From Paraburkholderia azotifigens (GTDB taxonomy: Bacteria > Pseudomonadota > Gammaproteobacteria > Burkholderiales > Burkholderiaceae), in the NCBI RefSeq assembly GCF_007995085.1, contig NZ_VOQS01000005.1, positions 2,604,001 through 2,668,000 on the forward strand: a stretch of 64,000 nt of DNA, given 5' to 3'. The notes beneath the pieces were generated by a model. It worked only from the letters and a program-made list of their open reading frames with translations, did no database searches and was not told the DNA's origin. Shown here one piece after another: positions 36,924 to 46,402 of this stretch. Both the position numbers and the translations under genes were made by a program. Position 1 is the first letter of the stretch. The number at the start of each line of letters is the position of its first letter.

Positions 36924-38132
36924 TCAGGTTTTGTGCTGTGCTGACGCCTTCATGTTGAAAGCGACGAGGAGCCAGCAGAGGACAAGAACCGAGCACGCGT
37001 AGAACACCGCACTGGCACCTATATGTTTGAGTAGCCATCCGCCCAACACGCCGCCGAGCGCAAGGCCGATCGACTGAGTGGTGTTGTAGACGCCCGTTGC
37101 TGCCCCTTTGCGGTTGCCGGGCGCGAGCTTTGATACCAGCGATGGCTGCACGGCTTCGAGGATGTTGAAACCAAGGAAATACACGAACAACAGCGTTGTC
37201 ACGACCACTGTGGTATGCGCGAGCAAGCCGAGCATAAACTGGCCAATGAGGACGAGTCCAATAGCTGAGACGACCACCGACTTCATCATGTGTCGCTTTT
37301 CGGCGGCAATGATAGCGGGCACCATCAGGACAAACGAAAGGCCCATAGCCGGCAGATAGCTCTGCCAGTGCGACGCAACGGGGAGGCCCGAGTCCATGAG
37401 CAGGCGCGGGACGACCAGAAAGAGCGCGGTCTGCGTGGCATGAAGCACGAGCACGCCGAAGTTAAGACGCAGCAACTCTTTATTGCGCAGTACTTCTGCG
37501 AACGGCGCCCTCACATGCACAGGCTTGGGCGCATCTGGCACGATCCATAGCACGACGGCTACCGCAAGAATTGAGAATGTACCGACGAGCGCGAAGAGGC
37601 CGCCCATACCTAGCCAGTGGAACACGATGGGTGCGCCGACGATCGCCACGGCGAATGACAAGCCGATCGAGCCGCCAACCATAGCCATGGCCTTGGTGCG
37701 GTGGGCTTCGGAGGTGAGGTCGGCGATGAATGCTAGCACTGCGGAGGAAATCGCACCCATGCCTTGAATTATCCGGCCGGCGATGATCCACGTGATGTCG
37801 TGCGCGAAGCTCGCAACGAAGCTGCCGATAGCAAAGATCACCAGGCCTGTGATGATCACGGGCTTTCGTCCCAACTTGTCAGAAAGCCAGCCATAGAAAA
37901 TGTACAGCAGCGACTGTGTGACGCCGTAGGCGCCGAGAGCGATGCCTACGAGCAGTGCATTGTCGCCACCGGCGATGCTTTTCGCGTATATCGAAAAGAC
38001 GGGCATGATCATGAACAGGCCCAACATGCGCAGGGCAAAGATCGCGGCGAGCGAGAGCGTCGCGCGCAATTCCGGCGCGCTCATTCGCGAATGGGAAATC
38101 GAAGATGTGGAGGAGGCGTGCATGTGGATCAA
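36924..38132 (-). CDS. Major facilitator superfamily transporter
   Basis: Transporter of 402 aa with twelve predicted membrane segments. The MFS signature in loop 2-3 is clear: YGWLSDKLGRKPVIITGLVI. Other markers: RIIQGMGAISSAVLAFIADL and GVYNTTQSIGLALGG. It resembles YajR-like efflux proteins of Burkholderia. Substrate unknown. It converges with ccmI 76 bp away. The start may be at the second Met (MHASSTS) or at Met17 (MSAPELRATLSLAAIFALR). Confidence 0.92.
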   Translation of the reverse strand: MIHMHASSTSSISHSRMSAPELRATLSLAAIFALRMLGLFMIMPVFSIYAKSIAGGDNALLVGIALGAYGVTQSLLYIFYGWLSDKLGRKPVIITGLVIFAIGSFVASFAHDITWIIAGRIIQGMGAISSAVLAFIADLTSEAHRTKAMAMVGGSIGLSFAVAIVGAPIVFHWLGMGGLFALVGTFSILAVAVVLWIVPDAPKPVHVRAPFAEVLRNKELLRLNFGVLVLHATQTALFLVVPRLLMDSGLPVASHWQSYLPAMGLSFVLMVPAIIAAEKRHMMKSVVVSAIGLVLIGQFMLGLLAHTTVVVTTLLFVYFLGFNILEAVQPSLVSKLAPGNRKGAATGVYNTTQSIGLALGGVLGGWLLKHIGASAVFYACSVLVLCWLLVAFNMKASAQHKT

Positions 38133-38897
38133 TCAAATAAGGCGCGAAGGCGCTGGCGGGATATTGCGTTCGTTGGGAGGCGGGCCAATCTTTCGATGCG
38201 CTAAGAGTACAACGGTATTCGTAACCGAGCGCGGGCTCACCGACTTTGGTTCACGGTGCATAGCGGCGCATATCATCCTTTCATAGCCCGTTCTGCAGTA
38301 TCGCAAACCATCAAGGAAGACGTGGCCGAGGGTGCCTGTCGACTGCTAACGAGTATGTCGTGCGATTGCGTCATGTGTCTTCTTGCACCAATTCATAGTG
38401 GCCACGCCACGTATTTTCTGCTGGCCTCATTTGAGAGGTCGATGGTTTCTGCTGTACTCTAAGACGTTCCCGAAGGAAATGAAAACATACTTAGGTATTG
38501 AAGCGATATCCTCGCGATTGCGCTACCTGGACTTCGGGATTGTGCATCGGTAGCCTCTATCGTTGGCAAGCGTGCAAAGCAAACCACCGTATATGCGGTG
38601 AGACGATTCGGTTCTCCAGTCTGCACTCAAGGAAAACGTCGTGCTTCGTCACCAGTTTTCGCGCTCCTTGGGTCCCACCTTCGACTGTCGCATTCTCACG
38701 GAAAAGGACCGGGATTCCTTCCGCAACACCTCGACGTCGCGGTGCTCGAATGGAACTCGAGCATGGATGTCGCCACGCGTCTTCTGAGCGTCGATACGTC
38801 ACGGACGGCTGATGACGACTGGACGCTGTATATTCCGACATGTAGCGGTGTAGTATTCGGCTGCGACGCTTTTTTTGAACCATGCTTTATTCATGTG
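38133..38897. other. Intergenic with a faint TnpB-tail relic
   Basis: About 765 bp. Around 38700-38755 the sequence GGATTCCTTCCGCAA and CGACGTCGCGG resembles the 3' end of the TnpB relic at 15050-15090, in minus orientation. The rest is unassigned. An open frame reading into the next gene begins at 38598, but its first 100 residues look non-coding. Confidence 0.45.
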
Positions 38898-39362
38898 ATG
38901 ACCAGAACGACTGCATTTGAAAGAACCGCCCAGGCTGCGCAGGTGCGCCGAAGTAAGGCAGTATTGTTACCTATAGCTCGTGCCGAAGCGGACCGTGTGA
39001 GTTTGCAAGTGCACGTCGCACTCGATGCCATGCGACGAAAAAGGGGCAATCTCGATGCCGCGCGTACGCTATGCCAAGTCACGATCGTGACTGGGCTGCT
39101 CATCGAAGCCGGCTATGGCGATGCAACGTTCGAACAATTGAAGGAAGCCGAAAGCATTCTCTTCGCGGCATTCAATCGAGGTCGACATTCCGACTTATGG
39201 ATGCTTGAGGAAGAAGAATTCCAGCATTTCGCTATCATTGTCGCGACATACGATTATCAAATGCGTCGCGCGCCACTGGCGGCAATCATCGAAGCCGGTC
39301 ACCGGTTGGAGCGGTTTCGCGCCGGAGAATCGTTTGATCGGATGGCCTACAGGCGGGCTTGA
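38898..39362 (+). CDS. Hypothetical protein, Burkholderia 'Fis-like' family
   Basis: Protein of 154 aa. From memory it resembles a Burkholderia family often labelled Fis-family regulator without clear HTH evidence: ADRVSLQVHVALDAMRRKRG, LIEAGYGDATFEQLKEAESI, FAAIV-like FQHFAIIVATYDYQ, and ending HRLERFRAGESFDRMAYRRA. Predicted all-helical. Start set at the internal ATG at 38898 because the upstream 100 codons do not look coding. Function unknown. Confidence 0.6.
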   Translation: MTRTTAFERTAQAAQVRRSKAVLLPIARAEADRVSLQVHVALDAMRRKRGNLDAARTLCQVTIVTGLLIEAGYGDATFEQLKEAESILFAAFNRGRHSDLWMLEEEEFQHFAIIVATYDYQMRRAPLAAIIEAGHRLERFRAGESFDRMAYRRA

Positions 39363-39460
39363 CGTCGTACCAAACCTGGAACAGTAGCTCGTGACGGATT
39401 TGGTTTGGCTCATAGTGCCGATTGTTCGGTCGTTACTGAGACTGACACGCTTGGCAAGGC

Positions 39461-40447
39461 TTGGGAATTGACGGTCTGCGGGCTATGATTACCTTCATGA
39501 CCAACCACGTAAAACGTAGCCCAGTGACAGACTCCTCTCGACTAATTTCTCACAATGTTCAGGCCGACCCCACGAGCCAGCGAGTGGTCGAGGCAGTAAA
39601 AGCTCGACTCTGCGGGGACGGGAATGTTCCAGCAGCGACTCTCGAGCATCAACTCGGGCTCGTTGATCGGTTGTCCGGGTTTGAATTGGGCAGGTTCCTG
39701 CTGGTCAACCGCGGACTCGATGCATACTGGACACACCGACTCGTAATCCACGAGACCGACTCCTTGCGGCAGGGTATGGTGTCCGAGCTCGAGTACCTGA
39801 TTTTTGAACGGCTTCCGGCGGTACTTGCCACTCGCGAGCGCTTCAAGATCTTTCGTCGAGAATTGCAGGCGAGGCTCAAACCGGGATTTGTGCTTGCGTC
39901 TGTGCCCTGCGGATGGATGGGGGACCTTTTGTTGCTCGATTATGAGACCTATGCCGATGTGAGGTTGCTAGGCCTTGATCTCGACAAGAATGCGCTCGAC
40001 GGAGCATACCAACTAGCCAATGAACGCGGTCTTGCTCGGCAGGTACAGTTGCACCATGCTGACGCGTGGGAGATGGACCTTAATGCCAATGTAGACATAC
40101 TGACGAGTAATGGTCTAAATATATATGAACCGGATAACGAGCGAGTGGTCAGCCTGTATCTTAAGTTCTTCAACGCGCTTAAGCCAGGTGGTCAACTTAT
40201 TACGAGTTTTTTGACACCGCCGCCAACGCTGTCCAATGAATCGCCATGGGACATGAATGCGACCACGCCGACCTTGCTTGCACTGCAACAGTTGCTATTT
40301 GTGCAAATAATCGAGGTTAAATGGAGTTCGTTCCGCACTCATTCACAAACCCGTGAACAGCTGGAGCGGGTCGGTTTCAGAGATGTCACTTTTGTGAATG
40401 ACCGGGGGTGCATGTTCCCTACCGTAATCGCTAAAAAACCATCTTGA
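39461..40447 (+). CDS. Class I SAM-dependent methyltransferase
   Basis: Protein of 328 aa. Rossmann motif I is VLASVPCGWMGDLLLLDYET, motif II LLGLDLDKNALDGA, then HHADAWEMDLNANVDILTSN and LYLKFFNALKPGGQLITSFL. The motif I Gly pattern (PCGWMGDLL) is unusual but positioned correctly. Residues 1-140 form a helical N-terminal domain. Substrate unknown. The true start may be the ATG at 39488 or 39497. No operon partner. Confidence 0.8.
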   Translation: MGIDGLRAMITFMTNHVKRSPVTDSSRLISHNVQADPTSQRVVEAVKARLCGDGNVPAATLEHQLGLVDRLSGFELGRFLLVNRGLDAYWTHRLVIHETDSLRQGMVSELEYLIFERLPAVLATRERFKIFRRELQARLKPGFVLASVPCGWMGDLLLLDYETYADVRLLGLDLDKNALDGAYQLANERGLARQVQLHHADAWEMDLNANVDILTSNGLNIYEPDNERVVSLYLKFFNALKPGGQLITSFLTPPPTLSNESPWDMNATTPTLLALQQLLFVQIIEVKWSSFRTHSQTREQLERVGFRDVTFVNDRGCMFPTVIAKKPS

Positions 40448-40920
40448 GATTCTTCCCGCCTGGCCTACGGGTATCGTGAGTGGCGGGATCCTTTTCGACG
40501 GCGACATTTCACCGTGAAATGTTCGCCGCTGCTTTGATGTCCGCGATGACGGGGCCCCATCGCATTGCGGTGGACAATACCACGTGGTAGCGGATCTGCT
40601 GGGGGAAAAGCTTTGCTTTACCTCGAAGTTCCGGCTTGTCGTGCTTGTGATCAGGGTTCGCGAACTTCAAGCTATGTGTTTGGTGTCTCCGCCGTGTCAT
40701 AAGACGCACCTGCTTTTTCGATATGGATGTCGACGCAGTGGCGTTGATTTCAGGCTCAGTCTTGACGGGTCACCAAGGTCATCGTCAGTAGCCGATAGCT
40801 TAGGCCATGAATCCGCTTCTGTTTGGGCGGGACAAAGTGAGCTGGACGTAGGGAAGTTATCAGATCATTGAGATAGGCTATGCAATGAGCTGGTAACGAA
40901 ACTACTCAACAGCTAAATGT
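40448..40920. other. Intergenic with decayed TnpB tail
   Basis: About 470 bp. On the minus strand near 40515-40570 the DNA resembles the TnpB tail coding for HRDINAAVNI (CGTCATCGCGGA, then AGCAGCGGCGAACAT) with a frame disruption. A weak hairpin with arms TCCCGCC/GGCGGGA lies just after the methyltransferase stop. Confidence 0.4.
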
Positions 40921-41343
40921 TCACTGCTTCGTCGAAAACTCTAGATCATCTTTCGCAGCGATAATTTCGACATCAACTAACCTGCTCGATGGATCAAGGT
41001 GAGGCACTACCAAGAGCGTCGACGCCGGCATCGCGCCTTCAAGATATTTATCTCGAATCGCCGAGTATAAGGGTATATGTTCTTCAAGTTTGAGATACTG
41101 CGTCACTTTAACGATATCGTGCACTGTCATTCCTGCTTTCTCGAGAGCATCGATCGTGCTTCTCCATACATTCTCACTCTGCTCTTCGATACTTGTAGAG
41201 ATCCGCTTCGAGGAGAGAAGATGCGCGTTACCTGACATCATCAGCCATCGAAGCTTGGGCCGGATGGTAGGGTTGTTATCACGTTGTTTTGTCTTCGGTG
41301 AGGTGAGAGACCCGAGTGCAGAATAACGCATAGATTGCTCCAT
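40921..41343 (-). CDS. RidA/YjgF-family-like protein, active-site Arg missing
   Basis: Protein of 140 aa; RidA proteins hydrolyse reactive enamines/imines. Recognisable: LMMSGNAHLL, SIEEQSENVWRSTIDALEKA, GMTVHDIVKVTQYLKLEEHI and LYSAIRDKYLEGAMPASTLL. In RidA the segment PxRST carries the catalytic Arg; here it is MPASTLL, so Arg is replaced by Ala. It may have another function, as in YjgF subfamilies lacking Arg. The N-terminal 30 residues are atypical and the start may be at Met35-36. Confidence 0.7.
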   Translation of the reverse strand: MEQSMRYSALGSLTSPKTKQRDNNPTIRPKLRWLMMSGNAHLLSSKRISTSIEEQSENVWRSTIDALEKAGMTVHDIVKVTQYLKLEEHIPLYSAIRDKYLEGAMPASTLLVVPHLDPSSRLVDVEIIAAKDDLEFSTKQ

Positions 41344-42019
41344 GGTTTAATGAAGTTGGAGGTTTTTGTCGGCTCGAACGTGGATAAGCTCACGGAAACG
41401 CTATCAATCTGTAGGTGCCACGTGAATCGCTCTTTTGCGACGCTAAGCCGGCTATTGTGGCAGGGGCCGCCGACCGATTCGGATACGGCAAGCATCTCTT
41501 CGACCTGTCTGACGTTCGCCAGGTGCACAATCGCGTACGATACCAATATCGTCAGATTTAGCTGTCAGAGCTGTAATTTCAATGCGCGAAGCGAGCGGCA
41601 TGACGCAGTCGGGAAGTCTGGTTTTTGCCAGCCACCGCGCCGTCACTTTTGGGGCCGAAGGATCGGGTATCGGCGCCAAGTCGCTTCCGCTTGGAGTGGC
41701 CCGAAAGATGTTGGACGCCGGGCCGAGGCGCTATCGATAGAGCGACTTCCGGTGATGCTGCCCAGTTGCGGCGGTCGATGCGAAAGTCCATAAGGGACAC
41801 CTTGCAAGATAAAAAAATGAAACCAAACGGTGGCCGCATCAGTCGCAGTCACTTAACCGATTCAGGTGCAGGAAATACGGCGCGAAGTTTTCCGGCCCCG
41901 CTATTAAATGTTCAAATCGCTATATATTCAACCTGAACGAAGTATCGGAAGCGATACATCCGTATATCCACCGCGGAGATCTCGACGAGAGACGATGGGA
42001 ACTGCCGGTGAGGGTTTTC
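41344..42019. other. Intergenic, unassigned
   Basis: About 680 bp; overlapping short frames on both strands, none recognised. Confidence 0.4.
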
Positions 42020-42549
42020 GGCGGTGACGGTTGGTCTGCACGACCTGACCAAGACGCTTAGAAGCCGTTGCAACGGGACGTATCTGCTCGCGAAACCGCA
42101 AAGCGCACGGCCGCAAGAAGGCACGTGTACGCGCGCTCCATGCGGAAATCAAGAATTCCCGGACAGACCAGTCGCACAAGCTTTCCACGGCGTTCATGAA
42201 GGAGTACGGCGCAATCTTCATCGGCAACGGGAACGCTTCGGCGCTCGCGAGGACGCGGATGACGAAATCCGTGCTCAACGCGAACCGGGGTCAGTTCCGG
42301 ACCGTGCTGCAGTCACGCCGGCGCATGGTTCGATGAGGTCGATGAACATTCGACCCAGACCTGCAGCTGCTGTAACAGCCGCACTGGGCCGAAGGGCCAG
42401 GAAGGTCTGGGAAGAAGAGAGTGGCGAGAACGCGGCGCAAATCATCATCGCGGCATCAACGCGGCTGTGAACATTCTCGCGGCGGGACATCGTCTTCTTG
42501 CAGAAGGAATCCCCAAGGCCGATTGCCGGGAGGACGTCAACCATTGGTG
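42020..42549 (+). pseudogene. TnpB relic (IS200/IS605 type)
   Basis: Fragments of TnpB are spread over frames: EIKNSRTDQSHKLSTAFMKE, then YGAIFIGNGNASALARTRMT and KSVLNANRGQFRTVL in one frame, and the tail HHRGINAAVNILAAGHRLLA ending AEGIPKADCREDVN in another. Several stops and shifts separate them. A decayed element of the same type as at 15012-15260 but in the opposite orientation. Confidence 0.7.
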
Positions 42550-43096
42550 AGACGGCTGTTGGGCAAGGCTTCGTACTCTTACATCGGCAACGGAATATCA
42601 GAACGCTCTTTCGAAAGATGGCGCTTCATAGGAAGCTCCGATCTCGAGTCCGAGATAGCTCACAAAGGTTTTTGAAGGCGGACTGCCGAAGGTAGCGCAT
42701 CCAATGACAACAGCCTTTCGTTGCGCCACGATGAGGGAGGTAGTCGCCAGGAATGTCGGCCGGTTTTGCGCGCCGCTATCTAACAGCTTGAATGTCGACT
42801 ACCGTGCGGTCGGCCTCGGTCGGAACTCCGTGTGCGACTCGGGATCAGCGCCTATGCTTTTCGTCGACGGATGGCGCGCATTTGGACGCATTTCTAAGCG
42901 CGGACGAGAAGGGTTGTCGTCGATGACTTGAATGATCGCCGCTCGCACGTTCGATGATGAGGGTACTGGGTGTGGCAGGTGAGGGCGTACAAGGCGCACC
43001 GGAGCACGGCTCGCTTCTCAGCTTCCTATCGCTGGCGGCCACTGAACGCGATGGCGGCGCACCCATGCCACGGAATGCTACGACGCGTATGCGGCG
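42550..43096. other. Intergenic, unassigned
   Basis: About 550 bp between the TnpB relic and the AzoR-like gene; no recognisable protein. Confidence 0.4.
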
Positions 43097-43714
43097 CTAG
43101 CTGACAACGGTATCGCGGTGGGCGAAGAGCGGGTGTTGTGCGATTTCTTCTCGCGCTCGCCGGAGCGCGTCGGTTACCGCCTCGTCGCCATGCGTGAGTC
43201 CTTGCAGCAACACGAAATGAGTGGTTTTCAATCCGATGGACTGAAGCGCGTAACGTACATACGGGGTGAGGAAATCGCCTTGCCACGCCCGATCGCCGCT
43301 ATGAAAGCTACCGGAACCGACGATCACGAAGGTAGGCCGGTCGCGCATCAGACCGACCTTTCCCTCCGGCGTTACGGCGAAGGTGCGATGAACACGCAGT
43401 ACGTAGTCAATCCAGAGCTTCAGCGCGGCCGGAACCGTGAAGTTATGCATCGGTGTGTTGATGATGAGCGCATCCGTCATTTCAATCTCACGAATGAGCT
43501 GCTCGGATACGTCGAACCGGCTTACATCAGGTTCACGTGACGTGATGGCTTTTGCATAGTCCTGTGTGATCGGCGGCAAAGGTGCCGAAACAAGATCACG
43601 CTTCACCAGGGCGCTAGGCATATTCCTACCCAGCGAGCGAATCATCTCAACGGCGAGACGATAGCCGTGGCTCATTTGTCCGTGCGGGCTGGCGTTCACG
43701 AAAAGAATTTTCAT
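43097..43714 (-). CDS. FMN-dependent NADH-azoreductase-like flavodoxin-fold protein
   Basis: Protein of 205 aa. N-terminal FMN-binding pattern ILFVNASPHGQMSHGYRLAV; NTPMHNFTVPAALKLWIDYV is the classic AzoR/NQO-type motif. Family members reduce quinones or azo compounds using NAD(P)H. Its start overlaps the end of the GNAT gene by four bases, so the two are cotranscribed. Confidence 0.9.
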   Translation of the reverse strand: MKILFVNASPHGQMSHGYRLAVEMIRSLGRNMPSALVKRDLVSAPLPPITQDYAKAITSREPDVSRFDVSEQLIREIEMTDALIINTPMHNFTVPAALKLWIDYVLRVHRTFAVTPEGKVGLMRDRPTFVIVGSGSFHSGDRAWQGDFLTPYVRYALQSIGLKTTHFVLLQGLTHGDEAVTDALRRAREEIAQHPLFAHRDTVVS

Positions 43715-44175
43715 CGTTCGCCACCTGTTCCGCCGTGCGCGAGTGATTCCACGAAGTGCATACCTTTGGCCAGCAGGCCGTTGCGGAAGTAGAAACGTTG
43801 CGCGAGCGGCATGTGCAAGCCCGTGTCAAGCACAAAATGCGCGCAGCACGCTTGACCTGCAATCTCGCGAACCTTGTTGAGCAGATCCGCTCCGATGCCA
43901 CTGCGTTGCAGTGGAGAAGTTACGACAAGGTCGTCGAGATAGACGAAGCGCCCATACAGGGTATTTGTTTGCGCGCGATATCCGGCTAGACCGAGGATTG
44001 TCCCGTCCGCACCGCACGCAGCGAGCAGGCGATAGTTCTCTTCGTGCTGCCGGCGCAATTGCTCACAGAAGGCTTTGGGGTCCGTCAGATGCGGCCGCAA
44101 TTCCTTCATCACGTCAAAGGCGCGGATCCAATCATCGGGGGAATCAAGATGCTGGAATGTTGCTTTCGTGCCCAT
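43711..44175 (-). CDS. GNAT-family N-acetyltransferase
   Basis: Protein of 154 aa with the acetyl-CoA motif VTSPLQRSGIGADLLNKVRE and preceding beta strand FVYLDDLVV. The C-terminal FRNGLLAKGMHFVESL is typical. Start at the ATG at 44175, after AAGGAGAGG; the open frame reaches 44214. First gene of a two-gene operon with the azoreductase-like protein. Substrate unknown. Confidence 0.88.
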   Translation of the reverse strand: MGTKATFQHLDSPDDWIRAFDVMKELRPHLTDPKAFCEQLRRQHEENYRLLAACGADGTILGLAGYRAQTNTLYGRFVYLDDLVVTSPLQRSGIGADLLNKVREIAGQACCAHFVLDTGLHMPLAQRFYFRNGLLAKGMHFVESLAHGGTGGER

Positions 44176-44405
44176 ATCGTCCTCTCCTTGTTGCATCGCG
44201 CGAATTGTATCCATTTAACGAAACGCACTGTAGGGACAAGAAACGATCGTCCGACCAGGTCATCTTGTATGGCTCGGGGCTGGTCTGACGATCCCGATTG
44301 TTAGCGGCGGTCTTGACAACATCGTTGACCGTCTTCGGCATTGCCGCTAGAAAGGGACTGTTCGTACGTCGCTTGAGCAACGCGCACGCGCAGCCGGGCT
44401 AGCTG

Positions 44406-44594
44406 GTGTGGATAGGCCTTCGCATCGCGCTTCGAGTAGCAGAATCGATGGCCGTGGTAGCCGACGTCCAAATCGACGGTGGCCCTCTGAGCGGCAAGCG
44501 ATGCGCCCGTACCGGATGTGGTTTGTGTCATCATCGCCTCATCAATGCTGCAGTGAAGATGCTCGTAGCCAGGACGGCCGGCTTGCAGCAGTAG
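44406..44594 (+). pseudogene. TnpB C-terminal zinc-ribbon relic
   Basis: The end of the frame reads CARTGCGLCHHRLINAAVKM followed by LVARTAGLQQ, matching the TnpB tail (CGTYHHRDINAAVNIL) with the catalytic Asp replaced by Leu. No upstream TnpB remains in frame. Confidence 0.6.
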
Positions 44595-44686
44595 TTGCGT
44601 TGCCGCCCCGGCACCATGCTTACGGATCGCCGGACCACGGACGCGAAATTTGGCTGGCGCGGTAGATCCGGAACTAGCCTCGCAAT

Positions 44687-44890
44687 TCACGAAGTCCGGA
44701 TATTCGCTGCCTGCTTGCCTTTTGGACCCACACCGATCTCGAAGGACACTTTTTGATTCTCGCGGAGTGACTTGTATCCGGTCGATCGAATCTCGGAGAA
44801 ATGTGCAAAAATGTCTTCGCTGCCATCATCGGGTTTGATGAAGCCAAAACCTTTTGCGTCATTGAACCACTTCACAGTACCTGTAGCCAT
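44687..44890 (-). CDS. cspA: Cold-shock protein (CspA family)
   Basis: Single cold-shock domain of 67 aa. RNP1 is KGFGFI and RNP2 IFAHF, with [20 protein letters not shown] at the start. It binds single-stranded RNA/DNA as an RNA chaperone. AAGGA precedes the ATG at 44890; the open frame reaches 44998 but the family starts here. Solitary gene surrounded by transposon relics. The last residues (QAANIRTS) differ from the usual AANV ending. Confidence 0.95.
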   Translation of the reverse strand: MATGTVKWFNDAKGFGFIKPDDGSEDIFAHFSEIRSTGYKSLRENQKVSFEIGVGPKGKQAANIRTS

Positions 44891-45084
44891 TTGCTTTTCC
44901 TTTTGAGTTCGGTTATCGAGATAGCGCGTTTGAATATAGGGGCGGGTTGTTGACCGATAAAACGGGCGCCAACTATAACGATAGAAATGTATTGGCACAT
45001 GTCGATCGAACAGCGAAAGTCTTGTGCTCGCTCAATATGCAGCAAGCACCGTACGATTCTATTGGGCGTCCGCCCAATACTCAA

Positions 45085-45300
45085 CGCACCTCTGGTATTC
45101 ATGTATAGACTCACGTATAAGGTTGCACACTCGGGGCCCATCGCGATGCGTATTCCATCGCACCGATGGTAGACGTATAGGGCCGGGTCAACCAGAATCG
45201 CTTTCATTCCTGCCCGGAAGTACTTTGCCGGCGAGCAGTTAGCGGGATTTTGCGTAGAGCGGACCCGAGAGCCCTGTGGGCTAAACAGCGTACGTCTGCC
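45085..45300 (-). pseudogene. tnpB 3' relic near the second IS607 left end
   Basis: Reads MKAILVDPALYVYHR in one frame, matching VELILIDPAYTSTIA of the intact tnpB, with upstream DNA CTCTCGGG, CTCTACGCAAAAT and AAGTACTTCCGGGCAGG matching 49787-49850. It points away from the IS607 left end, the same arrangement as at 23237-23458. Confidence 0.6.
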
Positions 45301-45486
45301 GAAGCAGGTGCCAGCATTGCTCGCCTAAGTGGAGCACAAGTTTGCGACAAACGCCGCATCTGGCTCTTATGTCTGCCGCGTCACGGGGGGCTGACGGGGT
45401 TTCGAACAGTAACCGCCGAATCCACGCAAACCTGATCATTGCCCGTTTAAAAACGTTCGCTTTATGAGATATCAGGGGGATATCTC

Positions 45487-46083
45487 ATGCGACTGTTATC
45501 GATTGGCGAGACTGCGGCTGAACTGGGCGTAGCGGCAAGTACACTGCGGCGCTGGCTTCGGCAGGGACTATTGACGCCGTCTTGCCAGACTATCGGCGGG
45601 CATCGGCGGTACCAGCACGATACTGTGCAGACCCTGGCCGGCACCGGGCCTGCCGCAACCGGCAAGACGGTCTGCTATGCCCGTGTTTCCTCACACGACC
45701 AGGCGGAACAACTCAAAACGCAGTCCGCGAGACTCGAAAGGCACTGCGCTGACGCGGGCATCGCGAATATCGAGGTGATCGCTGACCTCGGAAGCGGGCT
45801 GAACTATCGCAAGAAGGGACTGCAACGGCTGCTGGGTGACATTCTCCGTGGCCGCGTTGCACGCCTGGTGCTGGTCACCAAAGACCGGCTGCTGCGTTTC
45901 GGTAGCGAGCTGCTTTTCCGTATCTGCGAATTCTTTCACGTCGAAGTCGTCGTACTGGACACGGTCACGGACGTAAGCCGTGAGCAGCAGCTCACGGAAG
46001 ACCTCGTCGAGATCCTGACGGTGTTTTCCTCGCGCCTGTACGGTTCACGCAGCCGAAAGAACCTGCGGGCGCTGGCGGACTGA
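45487..46083 (+). CDS. tnpA: IS607-family serine recombinase TnpA
   Basis: Transposase of 198 aa: MerR-like HTH (SIGETAAELGVAASTLRRWL, TIGGHRRYQHDT) and catalytic serine domain (VCYARVSSHDQAEQLKTQSA, LVLVTKDRLLRFGSELLF). Closely similar to the copy at 22555-23151. Its stop overlaps the tnpB ATG (TGATG). Appears intact and could mobilise both elements. Confidence 0.94.
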   Translation: MRLLSIGETAAELGVAASTLRRWLRQGLLTPSCQTIGGHRRYQHDTVQTLAGTGPAATGKTVCYARVSSHDQAEQLKTQSARLERHCADAGIANIEVIADLGSGLNYRKKGLQRLLGDILRGRVARLVLVTKDRLLRFGSELLFRICEFFHVEVVVLDTVTDVSREQQLTEDLVEILTVFSSRLYGSRSRKNLRALAD

Positions 46084-46249
46084 TGCAGGCGACCGCGCAG
46101 ACCCGGCTATACCTGTCCTCGTCCGACATGCAGACGCTCGACGCGATGGCCGCCCTTTACGGCACGATGAAGCGAAAGCTGTACGCGCGCATCGCGGCCC
46201 ACGGCGGTAAGGCGAAGTCGCACAAGACGGCGTTCTGCTGGGAGCACGG
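46083..46249 (+). pseudogene. tnpB: tnpB 5' part (interrupted by IS21)
   Basis: The first 56 codons of TnpB: TRLYLSSSDMQTLDAMAALY, GTMKRKLYARIAAHGGKAKS, ending FCWEHG at the insertion point. The frame then runs 22 bp into the IS21 end (AYFGRT) and stops. It continues at 48819. Confidence 0.85.
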
Positions 46250-46402
46250 TGCGTATTTCGGACGAACGTGACCGGCCGTTTCGGGATGGTGACCGGCGAT
46301 TTCGGCAACGTGACCGATCATTTCGGAAACGTGACCGAGCGGACCGGAAGGCGGGATTGGCGTTGCGCATGACATCAACCACGCGGGCTATGCTCGCCGG
46401 CT

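Noticed and set aside
40456..40494. Terminator after the methyltransferase gene
   Set aside because: The stem has seven base pairs but a loop of about 21 bases and only four T residues.
44872..45207. 111-codon minus-strand frame as a real gene
   Set aside because: Its start reads as a decayed tnpB 3' fragment and it overlaps the cspA start.
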